A stretch of 45,755 nt of DNA from Methylovulum sp. (GTDB lineage: Bacteria > Pseudomonadota > Gammaproteobacteria > Methylococcales > Methylomonadaceae), in assembly GCA_028712695.1 (NCBI GenBank), contig JAQTQZ010000025.1, positions 1 through 45,755 of the forward strand, written 5' to 3'. Positions 25,576 to 33,751 of the stretch are shown piece after piece. Each line of letters opens with the position of its first letter. The stretch's first letter is position 1. The position numbers were made by a program, and so were the translations under genes. Under the pieces are notes generated by a model that was given only the letters and a program-made list of their open reading frames with translations, made no database searches and was not told the origin of the DNA.

Positions 25576-28140
25576 ATGCCATCAACACTTCCGTCCATTA
25601 GGAATCTGCAACAACAAGGCCAGATTGATGCGGCTATCACCACCTGCCAACAGATTCTGGCGACTAACAATGACGTGACTACTCTGGCATTATTGGGTAC
25701 GCTCTATTGCCAGCGCGGCGAATTTGAAGCAGGCCGCGAATGCCTGGAAAAACTGCAAAACCAAACAATAGCTGATGCTGTAACCCTAACTGAAATTGCC
25801 GGCATCCATCTCTTATTAAAAGAGCCGACCATAGCGCTGCAACAGCTTAACCAAGCGTTGGCAATAAATCCAGAATATGCACTAGCGCAAATCCGACGTG
25901 GTTTGGTGTTAATGCAAACCGGGCAATATGCCAAGGCAATGATTGACTTGGACAATGGACTTAAACACTGTCAAGAGCCACAACGCCCTGCGCTGCACAT
26001 TAATCTGGCACGTTGCGCCATCAATTTAGCGGATGCGGAAACCGCCATCCTACATGTCCAACAAGCACAATCCCAAGGCGGACATAGCCAAACACCGTGG
26101 CTATTCGTGGCGGTTGACACCTATATCGCTTTAAATCGCTGGTCGGATGCTGAAACAGCCATTCAGCAAGCATTAGCCGCCGGAACCGATGAAATCCAAT
26201 GTGTCAAATTGCTGGCACTGGTGTTGGCTGCACAAGATAAACATGACGAAGCGCAGCACCAGCTCCGCAAAGCCTTGGCCAAACACCCCGAAAACAGCAG
26301 CCTTTTAGTGCAGTTGGCATCCCTCACCAGCGTAAATGGGCATTATGGTGAAGCGGCACATTGTTTGCGGGCTGCTCTAAAAATAGAGCCTGAAAACGCG
26401 TCATACTGGGCGCAGCTCGCGCAGCTGGCTAAACGCCATTTTGATGGACAATACGCCCATGCCGCCGCCGAAAAAGCCATGCTGCTCACCGAAGAGGATA
26501 CTGGTATAGAACGGGCTGAAGCTTTAGTTGCCATGGCGGGCGCAATAAGCGATATAGATGAATGCCAAGCGGAACGCCATTACCGTGAAGCATTGGAGCT
26601 AGTGCCGGATTATGTGGCTGCCCGTTTAGGCATTGGCTATTTATTGTTGCAATGGGGGCGTATCGATGAGGCGATAGGTCAATTTGAAGCTGTCACTGCC
26701 AGACATCCGGTTGCCGGCTACAGCGCATTAATTAATGCCAGACGATTTCCTGATGACCCGAAAATCTTAGCAAGCATCGAAAAAATGGCGTATATCCCTA
26801 GCCTGCAAGGGCCTGTTTCCATTGGTTTGTTGTTTGATTTGGCGGCTACGTGGGAGCATCTTAAAGACTACGGCAAAGCCTTTCACTTTGTTAATGAGGC
26901 CAATGTTGCCTGCCGTAAATATTTATCGTACAGCGCGGCAAAGCACCATAACCGATGCCTGGCTATCAGACAGACTTTCGATCAAGCATTTTTTGCCGCA
27001 CGCAGTGATTATGGCAATGATTCAACCTTACCTGTTTTCGTCCTTGGTATGCCACGTTCCGGCACCACCTTGGTGGAACAAATTTTAGGCGGCCATCCTG
27101 ATATTTTTGCCGCCGGTGAAATAGGCATTATGTCAAGCGTCATACAAAAGCTGGAGGCATGGGAACAGCATGTCGGGTCTGGAAACCAATATCCCGACTG
27201 TGTCACCGATCTTGGTAGCGAACAAACCGATAAATTTGCGGCATCCGTGCTGGAAGAATTGCAAAACTATGCGCCTGATGCACGTCATGTTGTTGATAAA
27301 TTGCCACATAATTTTGAGCATATCGGTTTGATCCGCCTGCTCTTCCCTAATGCGGCAATTATCCATGTGTTGCGTGAACCGCGCGATGTGGCTGTTTCCA
27401 ATTATTTTACCGATTATCAGGCAAAGTTCGGCGGGATGGGCTTCGCTTATGATTTAGTGGACATCGGCAAACAGCTCCGTGATTACCAAGGCTTGATGGC
27501 ACATTGGGATAAGGTATTGGCCAAACCGATATTGACTGTACGTTATGAAGATGTAGTCACCGATGCCGAGGCCGCCGCCCGAAAAATCTTGGCTTATCTT
27601 GAACTGGAATGGACGGAAACCGTGCTGGGCCATCAAAATTTACAACGGGCGGTAAAAACAGCCAGTATCTGGCAAGTGCGGCAACCCATTTATAAATCGT
27701 CCACTGGCAAATGGCAGCGTTATAAGCCTTTCTTAGAGCCTTTAGAAACCGTGCTTAATGCGCCTGAACCTGATTTGCCAAGCCCTAAAGAACAACAATT
27801 TCTTCCCGCAGGAATATTTTTTAAGGGCATGGAACACCTGCATGCTAATCAAAGCCAGCAAGCGGCAAACATTTTTGAGGAAATTCTCAGCCATAACCCC
27901 AACCATGCCGCCGCAATGCACATGCTAGGTGTGGCTATGCTCCAGCAAAACAAAACGGAAGCCGCCTTAAGACTGATTAAGGCCGCAATTGTCCGCCAAC
28001 CTAACCACGCCAGCTGGCACCATAATCTGGGCTTGGTTTTTGATAGGTCAGGAATGCCGCAAGAAGCGAAAATGGCTTATGAAAAAGCGCTGGAATTAAA
28101 AACGCTTCATAATGAACAAGACACGTTTGGCATTAGCTAA
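25576..28140 (+). CDS. TPR-repeat sulfotransferase family protein
   Basis: An 854-aa protein with about ten tetratricopeptide repeats (1-450, e.g. TIALQQLNQALAINPEYALAQIRRG), a PAPS-dependent sulfotransferase domain (about 485-740) and two or three more TPRs at the C-terminus (from about 750). Sulfotransferase signatures are the 5'-phosphosulfate loop VLGMPRSGTTLVEQILGGHP (about 488-507), the 3'-phosphate motif LREPRDVAVSNY (about 599-610) and RYEDVVTD. It would sulfonate a glycan or peptide; the TPR part may hold the acceptor. The frame is open upstream to 25192, but that part overlaps the RTX gene and its terminator, so ATG 25576 is taken. No clear Shine-Dalgarno is visible, so the exact start is uncertain. 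Confidence 0.83.
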   Translation: MPSTLPSIRNLQQQGQIDAAITTCQQILATNNDVTTLALLGTLYCQRGEFEAGRECLEKLQNQTIADAVTLTEIAGIHLLLKEPTIALQQLNQALAINPEYALAQIRRGLVLMQTGQYAKAMIDLDNGLKHCQEPQRPALHINLARCAINLADAETAILHVQQAQSQGGHSQTPWLFVAVDTYIALNRWSDAETAIQQALAAGTDEIQCVKLLALVLAAQDKHDEAQHQLRKALAKHPENSSLLVQLASLTSVNGHYGEAAHCLRAALKIEPENASYWAQLAQLAKRHFDGQYAHAAAEKAMLLTEEDTGIERAEALVAMAGAISDIDECQAERHYREALELVPDYVAARLGIGYLLLQWGRIDEAIGQFEAVTARHPVAGYSALINARRFPDDPKILASIEKMAYIPSLQGPVSIGLLFDLAATWEHLKDYGKAFHFVNEANVACRKYLSYSAAKHHNRCLAIRQTFDQAFFAARSDYGNDSTLPVFVLGMPRSGTTLVEQILGGHPDIFAAGEIGIMSSVIQKLEAWEQHVGSGNQYPDCVTDLGSEQTDKFAASVLEELQNYAPDARHVVDKLPHNFEHIGLIRLLFPNAAIIHVLREPRDVAVSNYFTDYQAKFGGMGFAYDLVDIGKQLRDYQGLMAHWDKVLAKPILTVRYEDVVTDAEAAARKILAYLELEWTETVLGHQNLQRAVKTASIWQVRQPIYKSSTGKWQRYKPFLEPLETVLNAPEPDLPSPKEQQFLPAGIFFKGMEHLHANQSQQAANIFEEILSHNPNHAAAMHMLGVAMLQQNKTEAALRLIKAAIVRQPNHASWHHNLGLVFDRSGMPQEAKMAYEKALELKTLHNEQDTFGIS

Positions 28141-28268
28141 GCTGTCCAGACAGGTGGTTTTGCGCTATATATGACGCAGGCATTCTGGCAATACCATGTT
28201 GGTGCGGGTCTCAAGCTAAAGGAAAAGTGGGCGAACCTAAAAGACGAGCAAATGCGCAGCCCATAAAA

Positions 28269-28292
28269 AAAGGGCGGTTTTATCCGCCCTTT
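28269..28292. terminator. Bidirectional terminator
   Basis: AAAGGGCGG (28269-28277) and CCGCCCTTT (28284-28292) form a perfect 9-bp stem with A-run before and T-rich sequence after. It lies between convergent genes and serves the minus-strand isomerase operon and possibly the sulfotransferase. Confidence 0.85.
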
Positions 28293-28318
28293 CTATTTTG
28301 CTTAACTAACAAATAGCG

Positions 28319-29404
28319 TTATTTTTTAGCTTTAGCTGGCTCTGGCTTTTTAGCCTCTTCAGTTTTTTTAGCTTCTTCAGGTGTTGCGGCTTCTTCGCCA
28401 TCATCTTCTTCACCTTCTACAGCACCGTCTTCTTCAACCGCTTGATCGTCAATAATGACTTCTTTTTCAACGGTTTTTCCTGAAGCATCTTTAACTTCAA
28501 TTTCTTCAACCGTTTCTTCAACAACCGGCGGCTGTCCAGCGGCGGCTTTATCACCTTCCGCTGCTTTTGGTTTTTCTTCTGTCAGCGGGATCAAAATTTC
28601 TACTTTGGCTTGTTTACGCAAGTTTTCCAACATGTCCTGGACTTTTTTGCGTTGCAGCATCGGTGTTAATTGATCTTTTACCGCTTCTAATGGAGGTGGT
28701 GTTTGTTGGCGTGAGTCTTCACGTAAAATAACGTGCCAGCCGAATTGGGTTTGGACAGGTTCTTTCGTGTATTTGCCTTTTTCCAAAGCGATGACGGCTT
28801 TAGAGAACGGTTCAACCATTTGACCCGCAACAAACCAGCCTAAATCGCCGCCGTTTTGCGCTTCTTTGCCATCCAATGAATTTTTGTTAGCCAACTTAGC
28901 AAAATCAGCGCCTTTGTCCAACTCGGCGATCAATTTTTTAGCCTCCGCTTCTGTTTTGACCAAAATATGGCGGGCTTTATATTCAGTCGCGTTAGCGCCA
29001 CCGACTTGTTTGTCATACTCGGCTTTAATTTCAGCGTCAGAGACTGGGCTCGCCTTCATGAAGTTTTGGATGTCAGCTTGGGTCAATAATGCTTTTTTAG
29101 CCTCATCAAGGCGTTCAACCACTTCAGGCGTCTTATCCAATTGCTTTTTCATGGCATCTTGAACTAACAACTCACGTTGGATCAGCTCTTCAAGCAGCTT
29201 TTCTTTTGGGAAAGTTTGGCCTTGGCTACGCGCAGAAACTTCTTTTTCAAGATTAGCTAGCGTTGATTTGGCAATATATTTGCCGTTTACTTCAGCAACC
29301 GCATCTTCTTTTTTAACGGCAGGCGCACTGTCTGTTGATGGTTGGTTACAACCAGTAATCAGTGCAGTACTTACGACCAGCAGAGGGATAAACTTGTTTT
29401 TCAT
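28319..29404 (-). CDS. Parvulin-type peptidylprolyl isomerase lipoprotein
   Basis: A 361-aa PpiC/SurA-PrsA-type periplasmic foldase. The lipobox LITGC gives a lipidated cysteine near residue 19. A SurA_N-like helical region (about 35-125) precedes the rotamase domain (about 140-235: ARHILVKTEAEAKKLIAEL, FAKLANKNSLDG, NGGDLGWFVAGQMVEPFSKAV, VQTQFGWHVI). The last 85 or so residues form an unusual acidic/Lys/Pro/Ala low-complexity tail (EEIEVKD, EEDGAVEGEEDDGEE, EAKKPEPAKAKK). It is the last gene of the yciB-yciI-bolA operon; its ATG directly follows the bolA stop codon. It probably assists outer-membrane or secreted protein folding. Confidence 0.88.
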   Translation of the reverse strand: MKNKFIPLLVVSTALITGCNQPSTDSAPAVKKEDAVAEVNGKYIAKSTLANLEKEVSARSQGQTFPKEKLLEELIQRELLVQDAMKKQLDKTPEVVERLDEAKKALLTQADIQNFMKASPVSDAEIKAEYDKQVGGANATEYKARHILVKTEAEAKKLIAELDKGADFAKLANKNSLDGKEAQNGGDLGWFVAGQMVEPFSKAVIALEKGKYTKEPVQTQFGWHVILREDSRQQTPPPLEAVKDQLTPMLQRKKVQDMLENLRKQAKVEILIPLTEEKPKAAEGDKAAAGQPPVVEETVEEIEVKDASGKTVEKEVIIDDQAVEEDGAVEGEEDDGEEAATPEEAKKTEEAKKPEPAKAKK

Positions 29405-29683
29405 TTAAAAGTTTCCTTTAGTTTCTTCAGAGGGTGAGAGGGCATTTATGCCTAGGGCATGAATTTGTTGTTTCATCATATCGCCGAGCGCTTTGTAGAC
29501 GAGCTGATGGCGCTGAACCATTGATTTGCCTTCGAAAGCCTCGGCAACAATGGTCACATTATAATGGCCACCACCATTACGCGCACCAGCATGTCCGGCA
29601 TGCGCCGCGCTATTGTCGATAATTTCCAATAGTTCAGGTTTAAAAGCGTCTGTCAACAGGCGTTTAATTAATTCGGAGGTCAT
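29405..29683 (-). CDS. bolA: BolA family protein
   Basis: A 92-aa BolA-like protein. Recognisable are the N-terminal helix [29 protein letters not shown], the loop and strand [34 protein letters not shown], and the terminal [13 protein letters not shown]. The conserved histidines that bind a [2Fe-2S] cluster together with monothiol glutaredoxins are present (H in VQRHQLVY and IHALG). BolA proteins influence cell shape and iron homeostasis. It overlaps yciI by 4 bp and abuts the isomerase gene, so all are one transcript. Confidence 0.92.
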   Translation of the reverse strand: MTSELIKRLLTDAFKPELLEIIDNSAAHAGHAGARNGGGHYNVTIVAEAFEGKSMVQRHQLVYKALGDMMKQQIHALGINALSPSEETKGNF

Positions 29684-29982
29684 TGTGGGAATACTTTTTT
29701 AAAGGGTTTAACCGTGACACGGGCATAAACACCTGCGTCAATATAAGGTTCTGCCGCTGCCCATTGTTGGGCGGCCTGCAGATTTTCAAACTCAGCCACA
29801 ATCAGGCTACCGGTAAAACCGGCTTCCCCTGGATTTTCACTGTCAATAGCAGGGTGGGGGCCTGCCAGTAGTAAATACCCCGCATCTTGTAGCTTTTGTA
29901 ATCTGTCAATATGGGCGGGTCGGGCGGCAAGCCGTTTAGCCAGACTGTCTGGGACATCTTCACTGATAATCGCGTATAGCAC
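29680..29982 (-). CDS. yciI: YciI family protein
   Basis: A 100-aa protein of the YCII superfamily (dimeric alpha-beta barrel). It begins [31 protein letters not shown] and has [30 protein letters not shown] and the terminal [17 protein letters not shown]. The conserved His in RPAHIDRL and Asp in the C-terminal PYIDAGVY match the family's putative active site; the reaction is unknown. Encoded between yciB and bolA with a 3-bp gap upstream and a 4-bp overlap downstream. Confidence 0.93.
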   Translation of the reverse strand: MLYAIISEDVPDSLAKRLAARPAHIDRLQKLQDAGYLLLAGPHPAIDSENPGEAGFTGSLIVAEFENLQAAQQWAAAEPYIDAGVYARVTVKPFKKVFPQ

Positions 29983-29985
29983 CGT

Positions 29986-30522
29986 TTATTCCTCGGTTTC
30001 GGGGATGTATTTATATAAAAAAATCATTTGTAAGACAATAAAAATCACCATCAGCCCCGGCACGCCAAAGGTTTTAAAGCTAACCCAATCATCCGTACTA
30101 AAGTTATACATGACATAAACGTTGATAGAACCAATGCTGAGAAAAAACACGCCCCACATGATATTCAGGCGTTTCCAGATGACAGCTGGCAAACTGAGAT
30201 TGGCAGACATCATCCGTTCGACAAAAGTTCGCTTGCCAATAAAATGGCTACCCAAAAAGGCAATGCCAAATAACCATTCAATAATGGATAGTTTCCATTT
30301 GATGAATTGCTCATTTTGCAAATAAAGTGTCGCACCGCCCATGACAAGCACCAAACCTAGGGTAATCCATTGCATGGATTCAACCTTACGGCGCCTAAGC
30401 CAGGTATAGCTCACATGGATAATGGTTGCAACAATAACTACGGCAGTAGCCACATAAATATCGTAAAACTTGTAGGCGATAAAAAATAGGATAACCGGAA
30501 TGAATTCGAGTAACTGTTTCAT
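29986..30522 (-). CDS. yciB: Inner-membrane septation protein YciB
   Basis: A 178-aa integral membrane protein with about five hydrophobic segments. It starts MKQLLEFIPVILFFIAYKFYDIY, typical of the IspZ/YciB family, and has the conserved WKLSIIEWLFGIAFLGSH, ANLSLPAVIWKRLNIMWG and WVSFKTFGVPGLM segments. In enterics it affects cell-envelope synthesis and septation with the elongation machinery. The start at 30522 is preferred over one 51 bp upstream because it matches the family N-terminus exactly. It is the first gene of a four-gene operon (yciB-yciI-bolA-ppi). Confidence 0.93.
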   Translation of the reverse strand: MKQLLEFIPVILFFIAYKFYDIYVATAVVIVATIIHVSYTWLRRRKVESMQWITLGLVLVMGGATLYLQNEQFIKWKLSIIEWLFGIAFLGSHFIGKRTFVERMMSANLSLPAVIWKRLNIMWGVFFLSIGSINVYVMYNFSTDDWVSFKTFGVPGLMVIFIVLQMIFLYKYIPETEE

Positions 30523-30667
30523 GATAGCAAGGATGCTGTAGAGGTAGGAGTTTAGACTTGCCCTGCGGGGCAATTTAAAGAGTCTGTTATTGTAAAATCT
30601 TTACTGGCGAATGTACATGGTTGCAGAGTAGTTTCTGTTAGAATGCCCGTTATTTAAGAGGTGGATT

Positions 30668-30967
30668 ATGGTTGACAACACGCAAACGGAATTAGAAGCC
30701 GCTGCTTTCAGAAGCTTGGTCACGCATTTACAGCAACATACCGAAGTGCAAAACATTGATTTGATGATATTGGCGGATTTTTGCCGTAATTGCTTGGCTA
30801 AGTGGTATGCCGCAGCAGCCTTGGAACGCGGCATTGCGGTCGATTATGAGCAAGCCCGGGAGATAATTTACGGCATGCCTTACAGCGAATGGAAAAACCA
30901 ATTCCAGCAAGAAGCAAGCGCCGGACAACTAGCCGCCTATAACCTTAAACAACAAGCGAAATCATGA
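30668..30967 (+). CDS. DUF1244 family protein
   Basis: A 99-aa cytoplasmic protein of the small all-helical DUF1244 family. The core DLMILADFCRNCLAKWYAAAALERGI followed by ARE IIYGMPYSEWK is highly typical, with the conserved CRNC pair. Function is unknown. GAGGTG lies about 7 bp before the ATG. It overlaps the following methyltransferase by 4 bp (ATGA) and is divergent from yciB across a 145-bp gap. Confidence 0.9.
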   Translation: MVDNTQTELEAAAFRSLVTHLQQHTEVQNIDLMILADFCRNCLAKWYAAAALERGIAVDYEQAREIIYGMPYSEWKNQFQQEASAGQLAAYNLKQQAKS

Positions 30968-31701
30968 GCTTAGAAGCCACCCAATACGATTCAATGTTCT
31001 CTGGCATAATCGGGCAAAATTACGATACGCTGAAACAAATTTGTCCTTTGGCAACAGAAATGAGCCGCTTGGTTGGTATTGCGGTCAGCGGCTATCCGGC
31101 ATCGACATCGCCGTTGGAGGTAGTCGAACTAGGTGGCGGCACAGGCATCACAACCCTGTCCCTATTGACAGCAAGAGCTGACCTCAATGTTTTTAGCGTC
31201 GATAATGCGCCGACCATGCAAAATCAAGCGAAAAAACATCTGCAACAGTGGATCGACGAAGGGCGGCTGGCATTTTGTGCTGATGATGCGCTGGCCGCAT
31301 TAAAAAATCTGGCAACCAGCAGTGCCGACATCGTGGCTTCCGCCTACACGCTGCACAATTTTATCAATGCCTATCGCCAAGAGGTGATCCAAGAAATTTT
31401 TCGGGTGTTAAAGCCAGGCGGCCAATTCATTAATGGCGACCGCTATGCTTTAGATGATATTTCCAACCACACCCGGCATATCCAAGAAGAAATCAGCGGA
31501 TACTTTAAGGTATTGATCCGGGCCAATAAACCCGATTTGCTGGAGCAATGGATAGTCCATTTATTTAATGATGAATCAGAAAACCACGTCATGCGCGAAT
31601 CCGCCGCCTTGCAACAACTGCATGGAGCTGGCTTCACCGAAATCAACCTGACCCACAGGCTCCAGGTTAATGCCTTAGTCACCGCAACCAAACCCCTTTG
31701 A
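30964..31701 (+). CDS. Class I SAM-dependent methyltransferase
   Basis: A 245-aa protein with the Rossmann methyltransferase motifs: motif I VVELGGGTGITTLSLL (about 53-68), the acidic end of strand 2 FSVDNAPTM, SADIVASAYTLHNFINAYRQEVIQEIFRVLKPGGQFINGDRYAL covering motifs II-III (about 120-165). The rest is a helical lid and a VNALVTATKP C-terminus. The substrate cannot be deduced; a small molecule is likelier than RNA or protein given the UbiE-like layout. It is translationally coupled to the DUF1244 gene. Confidence 0.85.
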   Translation: MSLEATQYDSMFSGIIGQNYDTLKQICPLATEMSRLVGIAVSGYPASTSPLEVVELGGGTGITTLSLLTARADLNVFSVDNAPTMQNQAKKHLQQWIDEGRLAFCADDALAALKNLATSSADIVASAYTLHNFINAYRQEVIQEIFRVLKPGGQFINGDRYALDDISNHTRHIQEEISGYFKVLIRANKPDLLEQWIVHLFNDESENHVMRESAALQQLHGAGFTEINLTHRLQVNALVTATKPL

Positions 31702-31886
31702 CCTCATTCTAAGCCGCTAAACAGCCAATTAGAACCGTGGCTACCCTGCACCTGCTCGGATTGATGGCTGGCACTCATGCCGTCACCTATTGTTTTGTTA
31801 CTGTTGGGTGTTGCAAAAAAACAATTCCATTTCCCCCCCTAATGTATTAATCATCTGCATTGGCGATATTTTTGCAGCTCCATTTA

Positions 31887-31915
31887 TTGACAAGGCTTAG
31901 GTGAGCTGATATTTT
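31887..31915 (+). promoter_or_regulatory. Sigma-70 promoter of hrcA
   Basis: TTGACA (31887-31892) is followed after exactly 17 bp by TATTTT (31910-31915). Transcription would begin around 31922, inside the CIRCE operator that follows. Confidence 0.75.
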
Positions 31916-31921
31916 CGCGGG

Positions 31922-31948
31922 TTAGCACTCTTCTTGCTTGAGTGCTAA
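31922..31948 (+). promoter_or_regulatory. CIRCE operator (HrcA binding site)
   Basis: TTAGCACTC (31922-31930), nine bases, then GAGTGCTAA (31940-31948): a perfect match to the CIRCE consensus. It overlaps the predicted transcription start of hrcA, so HrcA should repress its own operon until heat shock lowers its activity. Confidence 0.97.
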
Positions 31949-31971
31949 TTTTTTATTTCATAGAGGTTAAT

Positions 31972-33030
31972 GTGACTCATTGTGTGCAACAGTTAAACGA
32001 GCGGTCTCTACAGTTGCTAAAAACACTGGTTGAACGCTATATCAGCGATGGACAGCCAGTCGGTTCGCGGATATTAGCCAAGGATTCAGACTTAAAATTG
32101 AGCCCGGCAACAATCCGCAATGTGATGGCTGACTTGGAAGACCTCGGCTTAGTGCACTCGCCGCATACCTCAGCGGGACGGGTGCCTACGGCTAGCGGTT
32201 ACCGCTTGTTCGTTGACAGCCTGTTGACCGTTAAGCCATTAAATACACAGGATTTGACCCGCTTGCATGAGAGCTTGTCAGCACAACAAGACACCAATGG
32301 CGCTATTGGTATTGCATCAAAATTGCTGGCTGAGTTAACCCAAATGGCGGGGGTGGTGACCTTACCTAAACGGGATATTGTCTGTTTACGGCATATTGAA
32401 TTCCTATCCTTATCGAATAACCGGATTTTAGTTATTTTTGTGACAAATGAGCAGGAAGTCCACAATAAAATCATCCATACCGACAAAGTCTTTAGCGCAT
32501 CCGAATTACAACAAGCCGCCAATTACCTGAATTCCATTTATTCCGGGCGCAGTTTAATGTCGGTTAGGGAAGCGGTGTTAAAAGACTTGCGCAACGATCA
32601 GGCGCATATCAACCAAAGCATGCTTGATGCAATCAACATGGCGCAATTAGCTTTTAACCACGATAGCAAAAAAGACGATTATGTCCTGACCGGCGAAACT
32701 AATTTAATGGTGTTTTCTGAATTGGCCGACAGGACGCGTTTAAAAAACCTGTTTGAAGCATTTAACCAAAAACAGGACGTTATCCATTTGCTTGACCAGT
32801 GCATGAAAGCGGAGGGGGTACAAATTTTTATTGGCGAAGAATCCGGTTACCAGGCATTCCAGCAATGCAGTTTGGTGACCTCATCTTACTCAATCGATAA
32901 TGAAGTGGTCGGCGTGCTTGGCGTTATCGGCCCTACGCGCATGGCGTATGAAAAAATCATCCCCTTTGTCGATGTGACGGCTAAATTATTAGGTGCCGCC
33001 TTGAATCCTAAGTTCACACCCCCATTTTAA
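31972..33030 (+). CDS. hrcA: Heat-inducible transcription repressor HrcA
   Basis: A 352-aa repressor of class I heat-shock genes. The N-terminal winged helix (about 1-75) includes LKTLVERYISDGQPVGSRILAKD, LSPATIRNVMADLEDLGLVHSPHTSAGRVPTASGYR. The GAF-like and dimerisation regions follow, ending VLGVIGPTRMAYEKIIPFVDVTAKLLGAALN. The GTG at 31972 is taken as start: AGAGG lies 5 bp upstream, and the in-frame GTG at 31942 falls within CIRCE and the expected 5' leader. It heads hrcA-grpE-dnaK. Confidence 0.95.
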   Translation: MTHCVQQLNERSLQLLKTLVERYISDGQPVGSRILAKDSDLKLSPATIRNVMADLEDLGLVHSPHTSAGRVPTASGYRLFVDSLLTVKPLNTQDLTRLHESLSAQQDTNGAIGIASKLLAELTQMAGVVTLPKRDIVCLRHIEFLSLSNNRILVIFVTNEQEVHNKIIHTDKVFSASELQQAANYLNSIYSGRSLMSVREAVLKDLRNDQAHINQSMLDAINMAQLAFNHDSKKDDYVLTGETNLMVFSELADRTRLKNLFEAFNQKQDVIHLLDQCMKAEGVQIFIGEESGYQAFQQCSLVTSSYSIDNEVVGVLGVIGPTRMAYEKIIPFVDVTAKLLGAALNPKFTPPF

Positions 33031-33066
33031 GTTGCTTAATCAACTACTAACTATAAGGTATAGCTA

Positions 33067-33669
33067 ATGAGTACAGAGCAGGAAACACCTGAAACACCCG
33101 TAGACGTTGAAAACGAGGCGACCAACACTGAAGCTGCAATCGACGAAATGCCAGCTGAAGCGCCGCATACTGAAGTAGGCGAGCATGAATACACGATTGA
33201 AGAACTGAAACAAGAGCTTGAAGAAGCCAAGCAAAAAGCCCAGGACAACTGGGATAAAGCCCTACGCGTGCAAGCAGAAATGGAAAACCTAAAAAAACGG
33301 GTCCAAAAAGATTTGGAAGACGCGCATAAATTTGGCCTAACCCGTTTTGCCAAAGAATTATTGCCAGTCTTTGACAGCGTGGTGTTAGGCTTGCAAGCAG
33401 CGACTGGCGATAGTGAAGAAGTTAAAAAATTCAGGGAAGGCTGCGAATTGACCATCAAACAATTTGAATCAACGTTTGCAAAATTCAATATCGATGCGAT
33501 TGATCCGCTAGGCCAGCCATTTAATGCCGAACAGCATCAGGCAATGATGATGCAGGCGACAGCAGATGCAGAACCTAACACCGTAGTCAATGTATTTCAA
33601 AAAGGCTACTTGCTGAATGGGCGTTTATTGCGTCCTGCGATGGTTGTCGTTGCTAAAGCGGCAGAATAA
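33067..33669 (+). CDS. grpE: Nucleotide exchange factor GrpE
   Basis: A 200-aa cochaperone that releases ADP from DnaK and acts as a thermosensor through its long helix. It has an acidic disordered N-terminus (1-45), a long coiled coil (about 45-105: EELKQELEEAKQKAQDNWDKALRVQAEMENLKKRVQKDLE) and the beta-domain (about 140-200: DPLGQPFNAEQHQAMM, NTVVNVFQKGYLLNGRLLRPAMVVVAK). AAGG sits 8 bp before the ATG, 36 bp after hrcA, so it shares the CIRCE-controlled transcript. Confidence 0.96.
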   Translation: MSTEQETPETPVDVENEATNTEAAIDEMPAEAPHTEVGEHEYTIEELKQELEEAKQKAQDNWDKALRVQAEMENLKKRVQKDLEDAHKFGLTRFAKELLPVFDSVVLGLQAATGDSEEVKKFREGCELTIKQFESTFAKFNIDAIDPLGQPFNAEQHQAMMMQATADAEPNTVVNVFQKGYLLNGRLLRPAMVVVAKAAE

Positions 33670-33677
33670 CAAACAGG

Positions 33678-33705
33678 CTTGAAATTAAAAAAAACAGCCT
33701 TATAT
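33678..33705 (+). promoter_or_regulatory. Candidate sigma-32 heat-shock promoter of dnaK
   Basis: CTTGAAA (33678-33684), 13 bp, then CCTTATAT (33698-33705). The -35 matches the RpoH consensus exactly and the -10 matches CCCCATNT at six positions. It lies about 45 bp before the dnaK start and would let dnaK be induced separately from hrcA. Confidence 0.55.
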
Positions 33706-33751
33706 CAACAACAACTTTTACATTTTTACATATTCAAGTCTGGAGCATTCA

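Noticed and set aside
31942-31971. GTG at 31942 as the start of hrcA
   Set aside because: It lies inside the CIRCE operator near the predicted transcription start and has no Shine-Dalgarno, whereas GTG 31972 has AGAGG at the right distance.
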